This document shows positions 1-7,881 of a DNA stretch of 41,628 nt, piece by piece. Position 1 is the first letter of the stretch. Each line of letters begins with the position of its first letter. Below the pieces are notes generated by a model. The model did not search any database. It worked only from the letters and a program-made list of their open reading frames with translations, and was not told the origin of the DNA. Source of the stretch: Phycisphaera sp. (lineage in GTDB: Bacteria; Planctomycetota; Phycisphaerae; Phycisphaerales; Phycisphaeraceae); assembly GCA_028285385.1 (NCBI GenBank), contig JANQPR010000130.1:1-41628 (forward strand), given 5' to 3'. Position numbers and translations under genes: made by a program.

Positions 1-79
1 ACACGATCCGTTCTCCGAGATCGCTCGGGTCGTTCAGCCGGCCGACGGTCGCAAGACCACGAAACGCAGGCCCGGGCAC
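1..79 (-). CDS. Possible 5' end of a gene cut off by the left edge
   Basis: Reading leftward from a GTG at 79 there is an open frame to the edge that translates as VPGPAFRGLATVGRLNDPSD followed by LGERIV. It looks like a plausible protein start, but only 26 codons are visible and no clear ribosome binding site precedes it. The other frames of this stretch look less protein-like on the minus strand, while one plus-strand frame is also open. No family can be named. It would lie downstream of the two lipoprotein genes on the same strand, with an 8-bp hairpin in between. Confidence 0.25.
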   Translation of the reverse strand, partial: MPGPAFRGLATVGRLNDPSDLGERIV

Positions 80-87
80 GTCGCATA

Positions 88-112
88 CCCGGAAGCAAAT
101 CAGACTTCCGGG
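88..112. other. Hairpin between the left-edge gene and the lipoprotein gene
   Basis: CCCGGAAG and CTTCCGGG form a perfect 8-bp stem around a 9-nt loop. Neither side is followed by a T run, so it is not a typical intrinsic terminator, although it sits where transcription of the two minus-strand lipoprotein genes could end. Confidence 0.35.
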
Positions 113-214
113 GGTCCGTCCGGCGAGGCGTCGCCCCACCCGCCGCGCTCCCCGCGGGGGCACCGGCTCTACCCGGGGGCGGACACGCGAGTCCGTGCGC
201 AGCCGAGCGTGACT

Positions 215-751
215 TCAGAACTTCCTGCGCATCTCGGCGAACACGCCGTCGACTCTTCCGTCGAACCGTGCCGCCTGGTAGAGCGTGTCGGTGACGCCGT
301 CGCGGAAGGTGAACTCCAACCGGAAGACGCGGAGGTCGGTGTGCCCGTCGTTGAGCCAGTCGTCGCCCCCGCCGTGCCCGACGACGAACTCCGGCCCGGT
401 GGCGGACCAGACGCCGTCCTCGTTGACACGGGGCGGCGCGTCGTGGACGAGTCGCCGTTCGCGGTCGCCGGTCACGTCAAACACCTTGACCATCACGAGC
501 CCGTTCTGTCGGACCTCAGCGGCGAACGTGTGGAACGCCAGCATTCGGCCGTCTTTCACGTTGGCCCCGACGCCCGCCACTTGAATCGCAACCCGCTCGG
601 TCTGGGTCGGCAACACCGTCCCACCGCGGACCCGCATCGTCTGCGTCGTCCCGTCGGCGAGCGGGCCGAGTTCAACCGTGCTGGTGCAGCCGAGCACGGA
701 TGCGACCGCGACCAACACACACGCCGCGGCAATCCCCCGTCGTGTGTTCAC
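215..751 (-). CDS. Small lipoprotein of unknown function
   Basis: The 178-residue product begins with a short basic stretch, a hydrophobic segment and the lipobox SVLGC with Cys22, so it should be lipidated and anchored in the envelope. The mature part is a single small domain rich in beta-type residues (VAIQVAGVGANV, FRLEFTFRDGV) and I do not recognise the family. Its start overlaps the stop of the upstream HEAT-repeat lipoprotein gene by 4 nt (ATGA), so the two are probably translationally coupled and may act together. No enzymatic motif is visible. Confidence 0.75.
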   Translation of the reverse strand: MNTRRGIAAACVLVAVASVLGCTSTVELGPLADGTTQTMRVRGGTVLPTQTERVAIQVAGVGANVKDGRMLAFHTFAAEVRQNGLVMVKVFDVTGDRERRLVHDAPPRVNEDGVWSATGPEFVVGHGGGDDWLNDGHTDLRVFRLEFTFRDGVTDTLYQAARFDGRVDGVFAEMRRKF

Positions 752-1578
752 GACTCCGACTCCATGCCGATCGGGCGTTTGGTCGCCTCGGCTTCGGGGT
801 CGCGCCAGAACTGGGCCTTGTCCAGGAAGCCCGGTGGCTTGACGTACTCACGGTAGGTGTAGGGCTGCGCGTCGGCGAAGAGCGCATCACCATTCGTCCG
901 GGTTTTTGCGTTCGCGAGTTGTTGCCAGTCGGCGGGCTCGGGGCCGGCGTCGGCGCCCGTGAGGAGGGTGAGGGAGCGTCGCGCCGCGTGCGCGGTGCCG
1001 AAGTCGGGGCTGGTCAGCGCGCCGACGAGCGCGTCGAACACGTCGCGGCGGCGGTACTGGCCCAATGCCTCGGCGGCGGCCATGCGGGTGTCGGGGTCGT
1101 CGTCGCTCTGCAGCGTCTGGATCAGGCGGGGAACGACGACGCCGTGGTGCAGCTTGCGTAACGCTTTGGCGGTTTCCCAGCGCAGGTCGGCTTCGTCGGC
1201 GCCGAGCTGCGGGGCGATGAGGATCGCGTCGTCGGGCTGCCCGTGCCGACCGAGCGCGGCGACGCACGCGGCGCGGACCGTCGGGTCGGGGTCGGAGAGG
1301 ATCAGCCGGTAGACGGCGAGGTACTCCGACTCGCCGCCCCAGTCGGCGGAGCTGATGAGGGCGATGGCGCGGCGGCGTTTGTCGGCGTCCTGCCGGTCAA
1401 ACCCGTCGCGGCCGGCCTGGGCGGGGGTGGGCCCGGCGAGGTTGCGGGTGAGCTCGACGAGCAGCGGCGTGTCGTCGTCACCGGCGAAGGGGCTGGACTC
1501 GCAGGCCGTGAGCGGGCCGAGCGTGAAGCCGGCGAGAAACAGGCCGGAGAGGCAGCGAGTGAGTCGACAGAGAGCCAT
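748..1578 (-). CDS. HEAT-repeat lipoprotein
   Basis: The 276-residue product has a signal sequence ending in the lipobox PLTAC (Cys26). It then carries several HEAT/PBS-lyase-like repeats between about residues 70 and 200, recognisable from units such as DPDPTVRAACVAALGRHG, DLRWETAKALRKLHHG and DDPDTRMAAAEALGQY. Such repeats form an alpha-solenoid used for protein-protein contacts. This follows from the family; no partner is visible here. The tail from about residue 215 has no repeats and contains PYTYREYVKPPGFLDKAQFW. It is the first gene of a two-gene unit with the small lipoprotein downstream. The ATG at 1578 follows directly from the signal peptide; no clear ribosome binding site is seen. 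Confidence 0.8.
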   Translation of the reverse strand: MALCRLTRCLSGLFLAGFTLGPLTACESSPFAGDDDTPLLVELTRNLAGPTPAQAGRDGFDRQDADKRRRAIALISSADWGGESEYLAVYRLILSDPDPTVRAACVAALGRHGQPDDAILIAPQLGADEADLRWETAKALRKLHHGVVVPRLIQTLQSDDDPDTRMAAAEALGQYRRRDVFDALVGALTSPDFGTAHAARRSLTLLTGADAGPEPADWQQLANAKTRTNGDALFADAQPYTYREYVKPPGFLDKAQFWRDPEAEATKRPIGMESES

Positions 1579-1903
1579 GGTGGAAACGATATCGGACGGC
1601 CGGGCGGTGCCGCGCCACCCGGGCGACGGCGCGGGTGATTCCTCTGTTTCCGCCGACGCGGCGTTGGTACGTTGGTTGGCTCAGTGGGGCTCTTTGGGCG
1701 GTTGATCAGGGCACAGCGTTTGGGTTGTGTTCGTCGTCTTGCTGAGACACAACAAAACTCACAATCCACTCACACACCGCTCGCAAAGCCTGCGTATGTT
1801 GCCGCAACCTCGTCGGTCAGAGTCGATCGGCGTCGAGTTTGGAAGCCCCGGCGTCGGGGCGTCACGCACCTTCGCGACCTGTCGCATTGGAGACGAAGCA
1901 GCC
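1579..1903. other. Divergent intergenic region upstream of pstS
   Basis: About 325 nt separate the minus-strand lipoprotein genes from pstS. The region holds a 7-bp inverted repeat (1724-1753) and an array of three 7-bp direct repeats at 11-bp spacing (1757-1785), listed separately. The open frame that extends pstS upstream to 1727 runs through these repeats and encodes no signal peptide, so I treat 1579-1903 as non-coding. Confidence 0.6.
1757..1785 (+). promoter_or_regulatory. Pho-box-like triple direct repeat upstream of pstS
   Basis: Three heptamers start exactly 11 bp apart: ACTCACA at 1757, ACTCACA at 1768 and GCTCGCA at 1779, separated by 4-bp spacers. PhoB-type response regulators of the OmpR family bind 7-bp direct repeats with 4-bp spacers, one helical turn apart. 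The heptamer does not match the enterobacterial CTGTCAT, so the assignment rests on architecture and on position 119-147 bp before the pstS start. It would make the pst locus phosphate-regulated. Confidence 0.5.
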
Positions 1904-2908
1904 ATGAAACTCAAGCAGCTTGCCGGCCTGTCCGGTGGCGCGGCCCTGATGTTCGCCGCCGCCGCCCCCACCCTTGCCCAGCAGGGCAGCATCAAGGTCG
2001 ACGGTTCGTCGACCGTGTTCCCGATCTCGACCGCGGTCGCCGAGGCGTTCATGGAAGAGTCGGACGCCGACGTGTCGGTGAACTTCTCGGGCACCGGCTC
2101 GGGCATGACCATGCTCGCCGACGGTCAGATCGACATCGCCAACGCCTCGCGCCCGATGAAAGGCAAGGAGCGCACCGCCGTCTACGACGCGGGCATCGAG
2201 TTCATCGAGGTCCCGGTCGCGTACGACGGCCTGTCCATCGTCACCAACAAGGCCAACAACTGGGCCAACGAACTCACCGTCGATCAGCTCCGCAAGATCT
2301 TCGTCGCCCCGGGCGTCAACAGCTGGAACGAGGTCGACCCCTCCTTCCCCGCGATCCCGATCAAGATCTACGCCCCGGGCGAAGCCTCCGGCACGTACGA
2401 CTATTTCAAGGAGGTCATCTCCGGCAAGAAAGACAAGACGACCGGCCTGTACAAGTACGGCAACCTCCGCGACGACATGACCAAGTCCGAGGACGACAAC
2501 GTGCTCGTCACCGGCGTGTCGGGCGAGCCGGGCGGCATCGGCTTCTTCGGCGTGGCCTACTACGAAGAGAACAAGGACACGCTCAACGCGGTCAAGGTGT
2601 TCAACAAGGACGGCGAGGCCGTCGGCCCGGCCGCCGAGACCATCGAGGACGGCAGCTACAACCCGTTCGGCCGGCCGTTGTTCGTGTACGTCAACGCCGC
2701 CTCCCTGCAGCGCCCCGAGGTCAAGTCCTTCATGGACTTCTACCTCGAAGAAGGCGCCGAGCTGGCCGAGGAAGTCGGCTACGTCCGCCTGCCGCAAGCC
2801 GTCTACGACGCCGCCCAGCGCAAGATCGACAACGCCGAGACCGGCAGCGTGTACCTCGACGACGAGGGCAACGACGTCGCCGGCTCCGTCGTCGAGCTGT
2901 ACCAATAA
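1904..2908 (+). CDS. pstS: Phosphate ABC transporter, periplasmic phosphate-binding protein PstS
   Basis: The 334-residue product binds inorganic phosphate in the periplasm and delivers it to the PstC-PstA channel. The ATG at 1904 is chosen because it begins a clean signal peptide (MKLKQLAGLSGG, hydrophobic core, likely cleavage after LAQ, residue 26). An upstream extension to 1727 would place 59 non-signal residues in front. The mature N-terminus carries the phosphate-binding motif DGSSTVFPI, followed by FSGTGSG and later APGEASGTYDYF, all typical of the PstS family that includes SphX. It is the first gene of pstSCAB and is separated from pstC by a hairpin with a T-rich tail, which would allow the binding protein to be made in excess. 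Confidence 0.95.
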   Translation: MKLKQLAGLSGGAALMFAAAAPTLAQQGSIKVDGSSTVFPISTAVAEAFMEESDADVSVNFSGTGSGMTMLADGQIDIANASRPMKGKERTAVYDAGIEFIEVPVAYDGLSIVTNKANNWANELTVDQLRKIFVAPGVNSWNEVDPSFPAIPIKIYAPGEASGTYDYFKEVISGKKDKTTGLYKYGNLRDDMTKSEDDNVLVTGVSGEPGGIGFFGVAYYEENKDTLNAVKVFNKDGEAVGPAAETIEDGSYNPFGRPLFVYVNAASLQRPEVKSFMDFYLEEGAELAEEVGYVRLPQAVYDAAQRKIDNAETGSVYLDDEGNDVAGSVVELYQ

Positions 2909-2933
2909 ACCGCGAGCGCGATCAACAGAACTG

Positions 2934-2952
2934 GCGGACCGGTGTGGTCCGC
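2934..2952 (+). other. First hairpin in the pstS-pstC spacer
   Basis: GCGGACC and GGTCCGC form a perfect 7-bp stem with a 5-nt loop, 26 nt after the pstS stop codon and 12 nt before a terminator-like hairpin. It could protect the 3' end of the pstS transcript from exonucleases. Confidence 0.5.
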
Positions 2953-2964
2953 ACCACAATCTTC

Positions 2965-3000
2965 GGGAGCACCGCCGAAAGGCGATGCTCCCCTTTTCTT
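2965..3000 (+). terminator. Terminator or attenuator between pstS and pstC
   Basis: GGGAGCACCGCC and GGCGATGCTCCC pair over 12 positions with one mismatch around a GAAA tetraloop, followed by CCTTTTCTT. It lies 57 nt after the pstS stop and 48 nt before the pstC start. Partial termination here would lower transport-channel expression relative to the binding protein. Confidence 0.75.
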
Positions 3001-3047
3001 CCCGGCCCCGTCTCGGGAACAGAACCCGCCCCGCCGACTGCCCCTCC

Positions 3048-4148
3048 ATGAGCGCCGCGATCCAGCCCGTGCCCGTGCCGCCCGCGAAGTCGACGCGCAA
3101 ACTCGGCCGGGAACGCTCGGTCGGCGTCCGCAACTTCCGTGAGCGCGTGATCCTCGGGCTGCTCATCGCCTGCGGCGTGTTCACGGTGCTCACGACCGTG
3201 TCGATCCTCGGCGTGTTGATCGTCAACACCTGGGAGTTCTTCGGGCACCCGATCCGCGACATCCAGAACAACGAAGTCACGGTCACCCTCGGCGACTTCC
3301 TCGGCTCGCTGCACTGGGCGCCGACCGCCGAGGGCGCGGTCCGCGGGTTCGGGATCTGGCCGCTCATCGTCGGCACGGCCCAGGTGACCGTCGTGGCGAT
3401 GGCGTTCGCGCTGCCGCTGGGGCTGATGACCGCCATCTGGCTCAGCGAGTACGCCTCGCCGAAGGTCCGCAACGTCGTCAAGCCGGTGCTGGAAGTCATC
3501 GCCGGCGTGCCGACCGTGGTGTTCGGCTACTTCGCGCTCACGTTCCTGACCCCCCTGCTGCGGATCGACTTCCTGCAGACTGCCGCGACCGATCCGGCGA
3601 CGGGCGAGGCGCTGCTCGGGCCCGACGGCAGCCCGGTGATGGTGCCGTGGAACCCGTTCGACTTCGGCGTGTACAACGCGACCGCGGCGGGCCTGGCCGT
3701 GGGCATCATGTGCTTCCCGATCGTGACGTCGCTGTCGGAAGACGCGCTGCGGGCCGTGCCGAGAGCGTTGCGCGAGGGCGCGTACGGCTTGGGCAGCTCA
3801 CGCTTCGAGACGGCGACCAAGGTCGTCGTGCCCTCGGCGTTGTCGGGCATCATCGCGGCGTTCCTGCTCGCCATCGCCCGGGCCGTGGGCGAGACCATGA
3901 TCGTCGCGCTCGCCGCCGGCGCGTCGCCGCCGGCGCTGCACCGCAGCCTCGGCGACGCCGTCGCGCTCAACCAGGACACGCAGACCATGACCGGGTACAT
4001 GGTGCAGGTCTTCACCGGCGACATCCCGCACGGCGGCGTCGAGTACCTGTCCAGCTACACCGTCGCGTTCACGCTGTTCATCATTACGCTGCTGCTGACG
4101 CTGGTGGGCGCCGCGATCCGCAAACGCTTCCGCCAGGTCTACGAGTAA
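3048..4148 (+). CDS. pstC: Phosphate ABC transporter permease PstC
   Basis: The 366-residue inner-membrane subunit forms the phosphate channel with PstA. The ATG at 3048 gives a basic cytoplasmic N-terminus before the first membrane segment (VILGLLIACGVFTVLTTVSI). Further segments follow around GIWPLIVGTAQVTVVAMAF, PVLEVIAGVPTVVFGYFAL and near the C-terminus (YTVAFTLFIITLLLTLVG). The EAA-type loop for contact with the ATPase is visible as AVPRALREGAYGLGSSRFET. It is somewhat longer than many PstC proteins, with extra periplasmic residues after segment 1 and after LTFLTPLLR (about 35 residues including ATGEALLGPDGSPVMV). It precedes pstA by 15 nt and is surely co-transcribed with it. Confidence 0.93.
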   Translation: MSAAIQPVPVPPAKSTRKLGRERSVGVRNFRERVILGLLIACGVFTVLTTVSILGVLIVNTWEFFGHPIRDIQNNEVTVTLGDFLGSLHWAPTAEGAVRGFGIWPLIVGTAQVTVVAMAFALPLGLMTAIWLSEYASPKVRNVVKPVLEVIAGVPTVVFGYFALTFLTPLLRIDFLQTAATDPATGEALLGPDGSPVMVPWNPFDFGVYNATAAGLAVGIMCFPIVTSLSEDALRAVPRALREGAYGLGSSRFETATKVVVPSALSGIIAAFLLAIARAVGETMIVALAAGASPPALHRSLGDAVALNQDTQTMTGYMVQVFTGDIPHGGVEYLSSYTVAFTLFIITLLLTLVGAAIRKRFRQVYE

Positions 4149-4163
4149 GGCCATCGTGTTGTC

Positions 4164-5681
4164 ATGAGCACGCTGCAGTCCAGCATCCAGGACACCCACG
4201 CCGGCAGGAAGCCGACGTACGCGCCGCGCGACCCGCAGACGCGTCGCAAGAAGGACCGCGCGTTCCTCGTGCTCTGCGTCGCCACCGCGTGCTTCGCGGT
4301 GTTGATGCTCGCCACCCTGCTGACAAGCATCGCCGCCGACGGGGTGGGCCGGCTCGGGTGGGACTTCCTGACCAGCCTCAACTCGCTGCGCGACCCGCAC
4401 GAGGCGGGCATCTGGCCGGCCCTGGTCGGCTCGGTGTTCCTCCTGGTGATCTGCGCCGCGACCGCGATCCCGATCGGCGTGGGCACCGCGATCCTGCTCG
4501 AGGAGTACCGCCCGAAACACCCGACGCTGCGCTGGCTCCACGGGTTCGTGCAGACCAACATCAGCAACCTCGCCGGCGTGCCGTCCATCGTGTACGGCAT
4601 CCTGGGCTTCTCCGCGTTCGCGACCATGTTCGGGCTGTTCGGCTCGATGACCGACCCGGGCCTGACCGTCGGGCAGACCTGGTTCTACCAGTACCGCGAC
4701 GTCGCCGGGAACACGTACTATACGGCGGCGCCGGCCGAAGCGCCGGAGGAGTTGCCGGGCGCGTCGGCGGACATGACGTACTACACGTCGGTCCAACTCG
4801 ACGAGATCGCCGACGTGGCCGTGCTCGCCGCGGCGGATCTCGCCCCGCTCCAGGAGCGGATCGAGGCCGACGTCGACGTCATCGCCGAGACGCTCAAGGA
4901 CATGCTCTACGCCACGCGGGAGACGCGCCGCGGCCCGGTCGTCGTGCCGGGGTCGGTCGCGCTGGAGATCGGGCAGGCGGCCTTCGCCGACACGAACCTC
5001 AAGGCCGACACGCAAGAGCTGCTACAGATCACGGTCGGCCGGCTGCAGGCGATGGACGGCAAGACCGCCCGTGAGATCCGCACCGACCGCCGGGCGCTGG
5101 TCGACGAGCTCGAAGCCGCGGAGATGAAGGCCGCCGGCGTCGACGGGCAGATCATCGCCGGCTCGACCCCGCAGCGGCGCGACGTCCGCGAGCCGTGGTA
5201 CGTGCAGTTCCCCTTCGGCACCTCGGTGCTCGCGGGCGGGCTGACGCTGATGCTTGTGATCCTGCCGATCATCATCGTCGCCAGCCAGGAGGCGACCCGC
5301 TCGGTCCCGCAGTCGATGCGACACGGCTCGCTGGCACTCGGCGGCACGAAGTGGCAGGCGATCCAGCAGGTCGTGCTGCCCGCGGCGGTCCCGGGCATCT
5401 GCACCGGGTCGATCCTGGCCATGTCCCGTGCGATCGGCGAAGCGGCGCCCATCCTGCTGCTCGGGGCCGGCTTCGTCAGCTTCACCCCCGTGCTGCGCGA
5501 GGGCGGCAACCTGATGGACGGCTTCAGCGCGATGCCGTTGCAGATCTACAACTGGACCAAGGACCCCGACGCGGCGTTCAAGCAGACCGCGGCGGCGGGC
5601 ATCATCGTGCTGCTGACGGTGTTGCTGAGCTTCAACGCCATCGCCGTCTTCATCCGCCAGAAGTACACCCAGAAGATTTGA
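4164..5681 (+). CDS. pstA: Phosphate ABC transporter permease PstA with a large periplasmic insertion
   Basis: The 505-residue protein is the second channel subunit of the phosphate transporter. Membrane segments lie near residues 33-57, 83-110, 132-160, 350-375, and two more at the C-terminus; the ATPase-contact loop contains [20 protein letters not shown]. Most PstA proteins have about 280-300 residues. The excess is one block, about residues 162-345, between segments 3 and 4, which the usual topology places in the periplasm. The block is soluble and acidic, with helical stretches such as [19 protein letters not shown] and [14 protein letters not shown]. The flanking permease sequence is intact, so the protein should be functional. 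I do not recognise the inserted domain. Confidence 0.92.
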   Translation: MSTLQSSIQDTHAGRKPTYAPRDPQTRRKKDRAFLVLCVATACFAVLMLATLLTSIAADGVGRLGWDFLTSLNSLRDPHEAGIWPALVGSVFLLVICAATAIPIGVGTAILLEEYRPKHPTLRWLHGFVQTNISNLAGVPSIVYGILGFSAFATMFGLFGSMTDPGLTVGQTWFYQYRDVAGNTYYTAAPAEAPEELPGASADMTYYTSVQLDEIADVAVLAAADLAPLQERIEADVDVIAETLKDMLYATRETRRGPVVVPGSVALEIGQAAFADTNLKADTQELLQITVGRLQAMDGKTAREIRTDRRALVDELEAAEMKAAGVDGQIIAGSTPQRRDVREPWYVQFPFGTSVLAGGLTLMLVILPIIIVASQEATRSVPQSMRHGSLALGGTKWQAIQQVVLPAAVPGICTGSILAMSRAIGEAAPILLLGAGFVSFTPVLREGGNLMDGFSAMPLQIYNWTKDPDAAFKQTAAAGIIVLLTVLLSFNAIAVFIRQKYTQKI

Positions 5682-5763
5682 ATCAACGGGGAACGGCGAC
5701 GCGTTGTTAGGAAGTTGTGTCCCGCCGCCGCCCCGGGATCAGGGCACCCCCGGAGCCCGTACC

Positions 5764-6666
5764 ATGCCCGAAACCATGACCGACGCCCCGCAAGACCACG
5801 GCCGCCGCACCAGCGACTCGCCCCTGGGCGGCGCCGCGACGCACGCCGCGCCCCCGCCCCCCACCGCGGCGCTGGGGCTCAAGTCCTCCGACCTCCAGGA
5901 CGCCGGCGACGCCCCTGCGCTGCTGGACGTCCGCGGCTTCAACTGCTGGTACGGCAGCTTCCAGGCCTGCAAGGACATCTCCCTGCCCATCGCCGACAAA
6001 CGCGTCACCGCGTTCATCGGGCCGTCCGGCTGCGGCAAGTCCACGTTCCTCCGCTGGATCAACCGCATGAACGACCTGGTCCCCGGCGCCCGCGCCGAGG
6101 GCACCGTCGAGTTGCACGGCGAGAACCTGCTCGACCGGTCCGTCGACGTCGTCACCCTCCGCCGACGCATCGGCATGGTCTTCCAGAAGCCCAACCCGTT
6201 CCCCAAGTCGATCTACGACAACGTCGCCTACGGCCCGCGTCTGCACCTGAAGCTCTCCCGCAGCGAGACCGACGAGATCGTCGAGAACTCCCTCCGCGGC
6301 GCGGCGTTGTGGGATGAAGTGAAGGACCGCTTGAAGCAGTCCGCCCTCGGTCTATCCGGCGGTCAGCAGCAGCGGCTGTGCATCGCCCGCGCGATCGCCG
6401 CCGAACCCGAGATCCTGCTGATGGACGAGCCCTGCTCGGCCCTGGACCCCAAGTCGACCGTCGCAATCGAAGACCTGATGGCCGACCTGAAACAGAAGTA
6501 CACGATCGCGATCGTCACTCACAACATGCAACAGGCCGCGCGGGCGTCCGACTTCACCGCGTTCCTGTTCCAGGGCGAGTTGATCGAGTTCGGCCCGACC
6601 GTGCAGATGTTCACCAAGCCGGCCAAGCAGCAGACGGAAAACTACATCACCGGCCGGTTCGGGTGA
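5764..6666 (+). CDS. pstB: Phosphate ABC transporter ATP-binding protein PstB
   Basis: The 300-residue ATPase powers phosphate import through PstC-PstA from the cytoplasmic face. It shows the Walker A motif GPSGCGKST, the Q-loop region [11 protein letters not shown] typical of PstB, the signature LSGGQQQR, Walker B with [12 protein letters not shown] and the switch His in [12 protein letters not shown]. The core starts near residue 57 ([12 protein letters not shown]). The first ~55 residues are a Pro/Ala-rich, probably disordered extension absent from many PstB proteins (usual length about 250-260). The ATG at 5764 is favoured by GGAG at 5752-5755; an ATG four codons later is possible. It closes the pst operon; no phoU follows. 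Confidence 0.94.
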   Translation: MPETMTDAPQDHGRRTSDSPLGGAATHAAPPPPTAALGLKSSDLQDAGDAPALLDVRGFNCWYGSFQACKDISLPIADKRVTAFIGPSGCGKSTFLRWINRMNDLVPGARAEGTVELHGENLLDRSVDVVTLRRRIGMVFQKPNPFPKSIYDNVAYGPRLHLKLSRSETDEIVENSLRGAALWDEVKDRLKQSALGLSGGQQQRLCIARAIAAEPEILLMDEPCSALDPKSTVAIEDLMADLKQKYTIAIVTHNMQQAARASDFTAFLFQGELIEFGPTVQMFTKPAKQQTENYITGRFG

Positions 6667-6745
6667 GCCCGACCTGTAACGCTCTCCGACAACCGTGTCT
6701 TGCTCGGCCTCATTGCCACGCAACGCCGTGCTCGTCGCGCGCTCC

Positions 6746-6991
6746 TCACACCGTCGCTGTTTCGCCGCCGGCAAGCTCGACCGTCGCACTCAAACGCTCG
6801 GCGGCGCGGTAAAGCAGGAAACGTCCGGCGGTCTGCGCGTCGGTCACCACCTCCGGACCGGGGAACCGGCTGTTGAGCACCGTCGCCCACTCGGGGTCGT
6901 CGCAGTGCCAGCAAAGGTGGTCGTCGAGCGTCGCCCGCAGCGCGGTCAGGCGGTTCGGGCGGCGGACGGGAAGGGTGAGGCGGCCGATCAT
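6746..6991 (-). CDS. Small protein of unknown function
   Basis: From the ATG at 6991 an 81-residue soluble protein is predicted, beginning MIGRLTLPVRRPNRLTALR and containing HLCWHCDDPEWATVLNSRF and AGRFLLYRAAERLSATVEL. The open frame continues upstream to 7180, but that part is Arg/Pro-rich and unlikely to be coding. It faces the pst operon and diverges from the flagellar cluster. The CWHC pair could bind a metal, but only two cysteines are present. No family is recognised; its existence is supported only by sensible composition. Confidence 0.5.
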   Translation of the reverse strand: MIGRLTLPVRRPNRLTALRATLDDHLCWHCDDPEWATVLNSRFPGPEVVTDAQTAGRFLLYRAAERLSATVELAGGETATV

Positions 6992-7241
6992 GCGAGATGT
7001 CCCTGAACGGGTGAGGCACCGGCGCGTGGGTGCGTCCACGGCGTCGGGCGTCGCATCCATGCGGGTACGTCTGATCTCGGGCGGCCTTGCCCTCGAGTCG
7101 TTGCCGGATTGTAAAGCCCCCCGCCGTCCATCAGGTCCCGAGAAACCCTGAAATCGATTTCCCTCACACGGCTCACACACCCCAACATGTTGTGGAAAAG
7201 TTGGCGCGGATCCCCGACCGCCAGCGGTGAGTTGAACGCTT

Positions 7242-7258
7242 CGCGCAAGTCTTGCCCG
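7242..7258. promoter_or_regulatory. Dyad upstream of flgN, possible activator site
   Basis: CGCGCAA-GTC-TTGCCCG matches 14 of 17 positions of CGCGCAA-GAG-TTGCGCG found at 10378-10394 upstream of flgB. Both copies precede flagellar genes in non-coding DNA, so they may be binding sites for the same regulator, plausibly the NtrC-type activator encoded at 8873. This is inference from two copies. Confidence 0.4.
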
Positions 7259-7295
7259 AACCGGCCCTAACGGTTCATGGGGCCGCGCAGCATTG

Positions 7296-7303
7296 GCCGA
7301 TAA
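7296..7303 (+). promoter_or_regulatory. Possible flagellar sigma-28 -10 element
   Basis: GCCGATAA is identical to the consensus -10 element of FliA/sigma-28 promoters and lies 69 nt before the flgN start. No match to the -35 consensus (TAAA) is found at the required spacing, so the call is weak. Confidence 0.25.
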
Positions 7304-7371
7304 CCCCGACCAGCCCGAGGCACCGGCAGGACGCCGCCGCCTCCCTTCGCGCCTCGCAAGGGAAAGTCAGG

Positions 7372-7881
7372 ATGACCCCACCACCGACCGCGTTCAGTGA
7401 ATCCGGTTCAACTCCCGGCGCTTCGTCGTCAGGGGCCGGGGAGGCGCACACCCTTGTCTCCCTGCTCGCCCGTCAGCGTGACCATTACCGACAGCTCAAG
7501 GAGTTGTCCGACCAGCAGCAGGACATGATCGAGCGCGGCGAGGCCGAGCAGCTGCTCGCCGTGCTCGGGCGTCGGCAGGGGCACGTCGAGGCGTTGACCA
7601 CGCTCAACGAACAGCTCGCGCCGCTGCGGCCGCGGATGTCGCAGATCGCCGAGGACGCGCCGGCCGAGGTTCGCGGCCAACTCCGCGAACTCGTCGACGA
7701 CGTGCAGGGCCTGCTCGAGCAGATCATCCACCAGGACGAGGCGGACAAGGCCAAGCTCACCGCCGGCCGGGACGCCGTCCGCACCCAGCTGCAGCAGACC
7801 GCCAAGGCGCCGGTCGCGCTGTCGGCCTACAAGGTCAACACGCCGAAACCCGCGGCACGCTTCGCGGACCATCAGGGGTGA
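7372..7881 (+). CDS. FlgN-like flagellar export chaperone
   Basis: The 169-residue product is mostly helical, with heptad-like stretches LVSLLARQRDHYRQLKELS and LRELVDDVQGLLEQIIHQDE, and ends in a flexible tail containing SAYKVNTPK. FlgN-type chaperones hold the hook-filament junction proteins FlgK and FlgL in the cytoplasm before export. They share this size, the all-helical build and a C-terminal tail. The ATG at 7372 is preceded by GGAAAG. It is the first gene of the flagellar cluster and its stop overlaps the kinase GTG start by 3 nt. Sequence identity to FlgN is not obvious by eye, so the name rests on fold type, size and context. Confidence 0.6.
   Translation: MTPPPTAFSESGSTPGASSSGAGEAHTLVSLLARQRDHYRQLKELSDQQQDMIERGEAEQLLAVLGRRQGHVEALTTLNEQLAPLRPRMSQIAEDAPAEVRGQLRELVDDVQGLLEQIIHQDEADKAKLTAGRDAVRTQLQQTAKAPVALSAYKVNTPKPAARFADHQG

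Larger units (their letters stand above)
6992..7371. other. Intergenic region upstream of the flagellar cluster
   Basis: These 380 nt contain the upstream signals of the flagellar operon. Visible elements are a 10-bp palindrome CAACATGTTG at 7183-7192, two CTCACAC units at 7163 and 7172, a dyad like the one before flgB at 7242-7258, and a GCCGATAA octamer at 7296-7303. A frame open from 6988 to 7248 on the minus strand has poor composition and I do not call it. Confidence 0.5.

Noticed and set aside
209..856. Plus-strand frame of 215 residues opposite the small lipoprotein gene
   Set aside because: It is antisense to a gene with a clear lipobox and coupled start. In such GC-rich DNA the antisense frames often stay open; its composition (Val, Arg, Asp, His) is that of a shadow.
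1862..3499. Minus-strand frame of 545 residues across pstS and pstC
   Set aside because: pstS and pstC are unmistakable on the other strand; the product is a low-complexity Val/Gly/Asp/Arg sequence.
7183..7192. Palindrome CAACATGTTG
   Set aside because: A single 10-bp palindrome with no second copy in the flagellar gaps; I list it as part of the region but give it no role.
7193..7201. TGTGGAAAA, one mismatch from a DnaA box, upstream of the flagellar cluster
   Set aside because: A single imperfect box with no others nearby, no AT-rich unwinding region and no dnaA or dnaN; not an origin.
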